Source: Scleroderma bovista
Taxonomy: Eukaryota > Basidiomycota > Agaricomycetes > Boletales > Sclerodermataceae
DNA: 34,214 nucleotides
Assembly: GCA_037178675.1 (NCBI GenBank)
Contig: JAYMGJ010000549.1
Location: forward strand, 1 to 34,214
Direction: 5' to 3'
In this document: piece by piece, positions 32,911 to 34,214 of the stretch
Layout: each line of letters starts with the position of its first letter
How positions within the stretch are numbered: the stretch's first letter is position 1
Notes under the pieces: model-generated
Database searches by the model: none
The model's input: only the letters and a program-made list of their open reading frames with translations
Told to the model about the DNA's origin: nothing
Program-made: the position numbers and the translations under genes

Positions 32911-34214
32911 CGCAAGTTAACGGTGTGCGGCAGTCAGGATCAGCAATTACAGGATGGCAACGTACCTGGGCCACCTAACCACCCATCCAACCTGCCAGAG
33001 ACGCAGACTCAAATTCGGACCTGTGAAAATGTAGCTGGATCTGAGAAGGCAACACGACTTACCTGCTAGAACATGCGCCAGTTGTGCAGCCACCCAGAAC
33101 CACTTCAAAGCATGCCTGATAGTCGTTAGACCCAGGTGTCAGGCGTTACAGGTCGAGGGGCTGTGGTAATGCGAAATGGTTGATACAAAGAGGTGTGAAG
33201 TTCTATTCCGGGAATCCCTTGTCAAATTGGAATTGCATTGCTACCAAGTACTCGCCGGGGCTGCATGACATCAGGTTCAGGTGGATGCACGTAAGTAAGC
33301 CCGAATTCCGTATGGCCGCCAAATGTTGCCCATGGAAAACAACACAACAGGAGGCATCACGATATCTAACTCCTTTGCGAGTGAGCACAACAGATTAAAA
33401 ACAAAGACTCACTGACACGATAAATTTAGGGACCAGGAGGACAATTAATGACCATGATTCGACGAGAGAGTATGACAAACCAGTGAACTGTGGAGGTTGT
33501 TCGCGGCAGCGATTGAATAGGTTGTTAACAACCAAGAGTAATGAATTCGATGGGATTAGAGGTGCGAATGGAAATATCTAGCATAGGCGATTCCGAGTGA
33601 TCCAGAATCACAAGGCAAGTGCTCAGTGATCTTGTGAAGTTCGAGATCACCGAGCATGTGCCTGGAGAGGACTGGAACTTGAAGTATTTGCATTGACTTC
33701 GACTGCTATTTAGAATGTGTCCTGATAATTCATCCGTGTTCTATGGAAAGTGGGCAAACTGCCTTAGGTGTTGTGAGTGTGTGATGCGAGTGAATGGCTC
33801 CGCGGAGCGGAAGCAGAAGCTGTGGCTAGGATTGGAACTTAGAATCGGACGGAGTGGGGGCCAGCCAATTGTCATTTGCCCCATTATCTTACTTGAGCTA
33901 TATACTGTATGTTTTAGGGGTCAGGAGGTGGCTGCCAGCTTGTGGCTATGCCAACCCCAACATTAGGAACCTTCAAGTTGGTCTTGCGGCCTTGGTCACC
34001 TGGGTGTCAGCATACCAGCTGTGAGAGAGGGCCACACTCACAATTGACAGCAAATTCGTCCAGGCAACCTTTTCCGTCCAGGACTGTCTTTCTGGTTCTC
34101 GTTCAAAACTCTCGTGCGAAGTTGGCGTGGAATTTAGCCTTGCAACCAGTGGCCATGATGCCCCGAGTCCGCATCTCACGTAATGCAGTCTAAGAGACGC
34201 GTTGGAATCGGCCC
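32911..34214. other. Right-edge sequence without a clear gene
   Basis: Short unrelated open frames only. A near-perfect hairpin, TGCTCAGTGATCT (33620-33632) with AGATCACCGAGCA (33643-33655), one mismatch in 13 bp and a 10-nt loop, is the only visible structure. A gene extending past the window cannot be excluded. Confidence 0.4.

Noticed and set aside
32104..33069. Val- or Thr-rich open frames in the GGT region
   Set aside because: Open on both strands because of the 3-nt periodic repeat; no domain and no start context.

Overview
The window reads as nuclear DNA of a mushroom-forming basidiomycete (Agaricomycetes). The basis is very short GT-AG introns (about 45-65 nt, usually with CTNAN/TTGAC branch sites), many exons per gene, and lineage-typical families: a FunK1 kinase, a HET-domain protein and PPxY-tailed one-pass membrane proteins. 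Gene models were spliced by hand; every intron junction given keeps the reading frame unless stated.

Layout. 0.65-2.55 kb (-): single-pass membrane protein, paralog A. 3.19-6.06 kb (-): USP10/Ubp3 deubiquitinase. 6.33-9.55 kb (+): large coiled-coil protein, divergent from the DUB. 9.80-12.34 kb (+): Hel2/ZNF598 RING E3 ligase. 12.3-18.1 kb: an accessory island bounded by perfect 29-bp inverted repeats (12533-12561 and 17879-17907). It holds a stop-interrupted Helitron-like relic, a degenerate 5S rRNA-like sequence, a block of hairpins containing a complete type III hammerhead self-cleaving ribozyme (14354-14421), and a HET gene with one in-frame stop. 18.1-19.9 kb (-): paralog B, with a mutated splice donor. 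20.8-21.1 kb (+): frameshifted relic. 21.2-22.8 kb (-): mitochondrial pyruvate dehydrogenase E1 alpha. 23.5-26.5 kb (-): PMT2-type protein O-mannosyltransferase, with a possible small spliced gene diverging from it. 27.2-29.5 kb: no clear gene. 29.5-31.9 kb (+): FunK1 kinase. 32.1-32.9 kb: GT/GGT-rich degenerate minisatellite, followed by sequence without a clear gene.

How it fits together. A conserved housekeeping block (deubiquitinase, coiled coil, Hel2, then E1 alpha and PMT2) is split by fast-evolving accessory DNA. The E3 ligase that marks stalled ribosomes and a USP10-type deubiquitinase that removes 40S marks lie less than 4 kb apart. Most worth following up: (1) the hammerhead ribozyme inside a gene-poor, hairpin-rich segment, a retrozyme or viroid-like candidate; (2) a one-nucleotide exon predicted independently in both membrane-protein paralogs; (3) the 29-bp inverted repeats framing the island.
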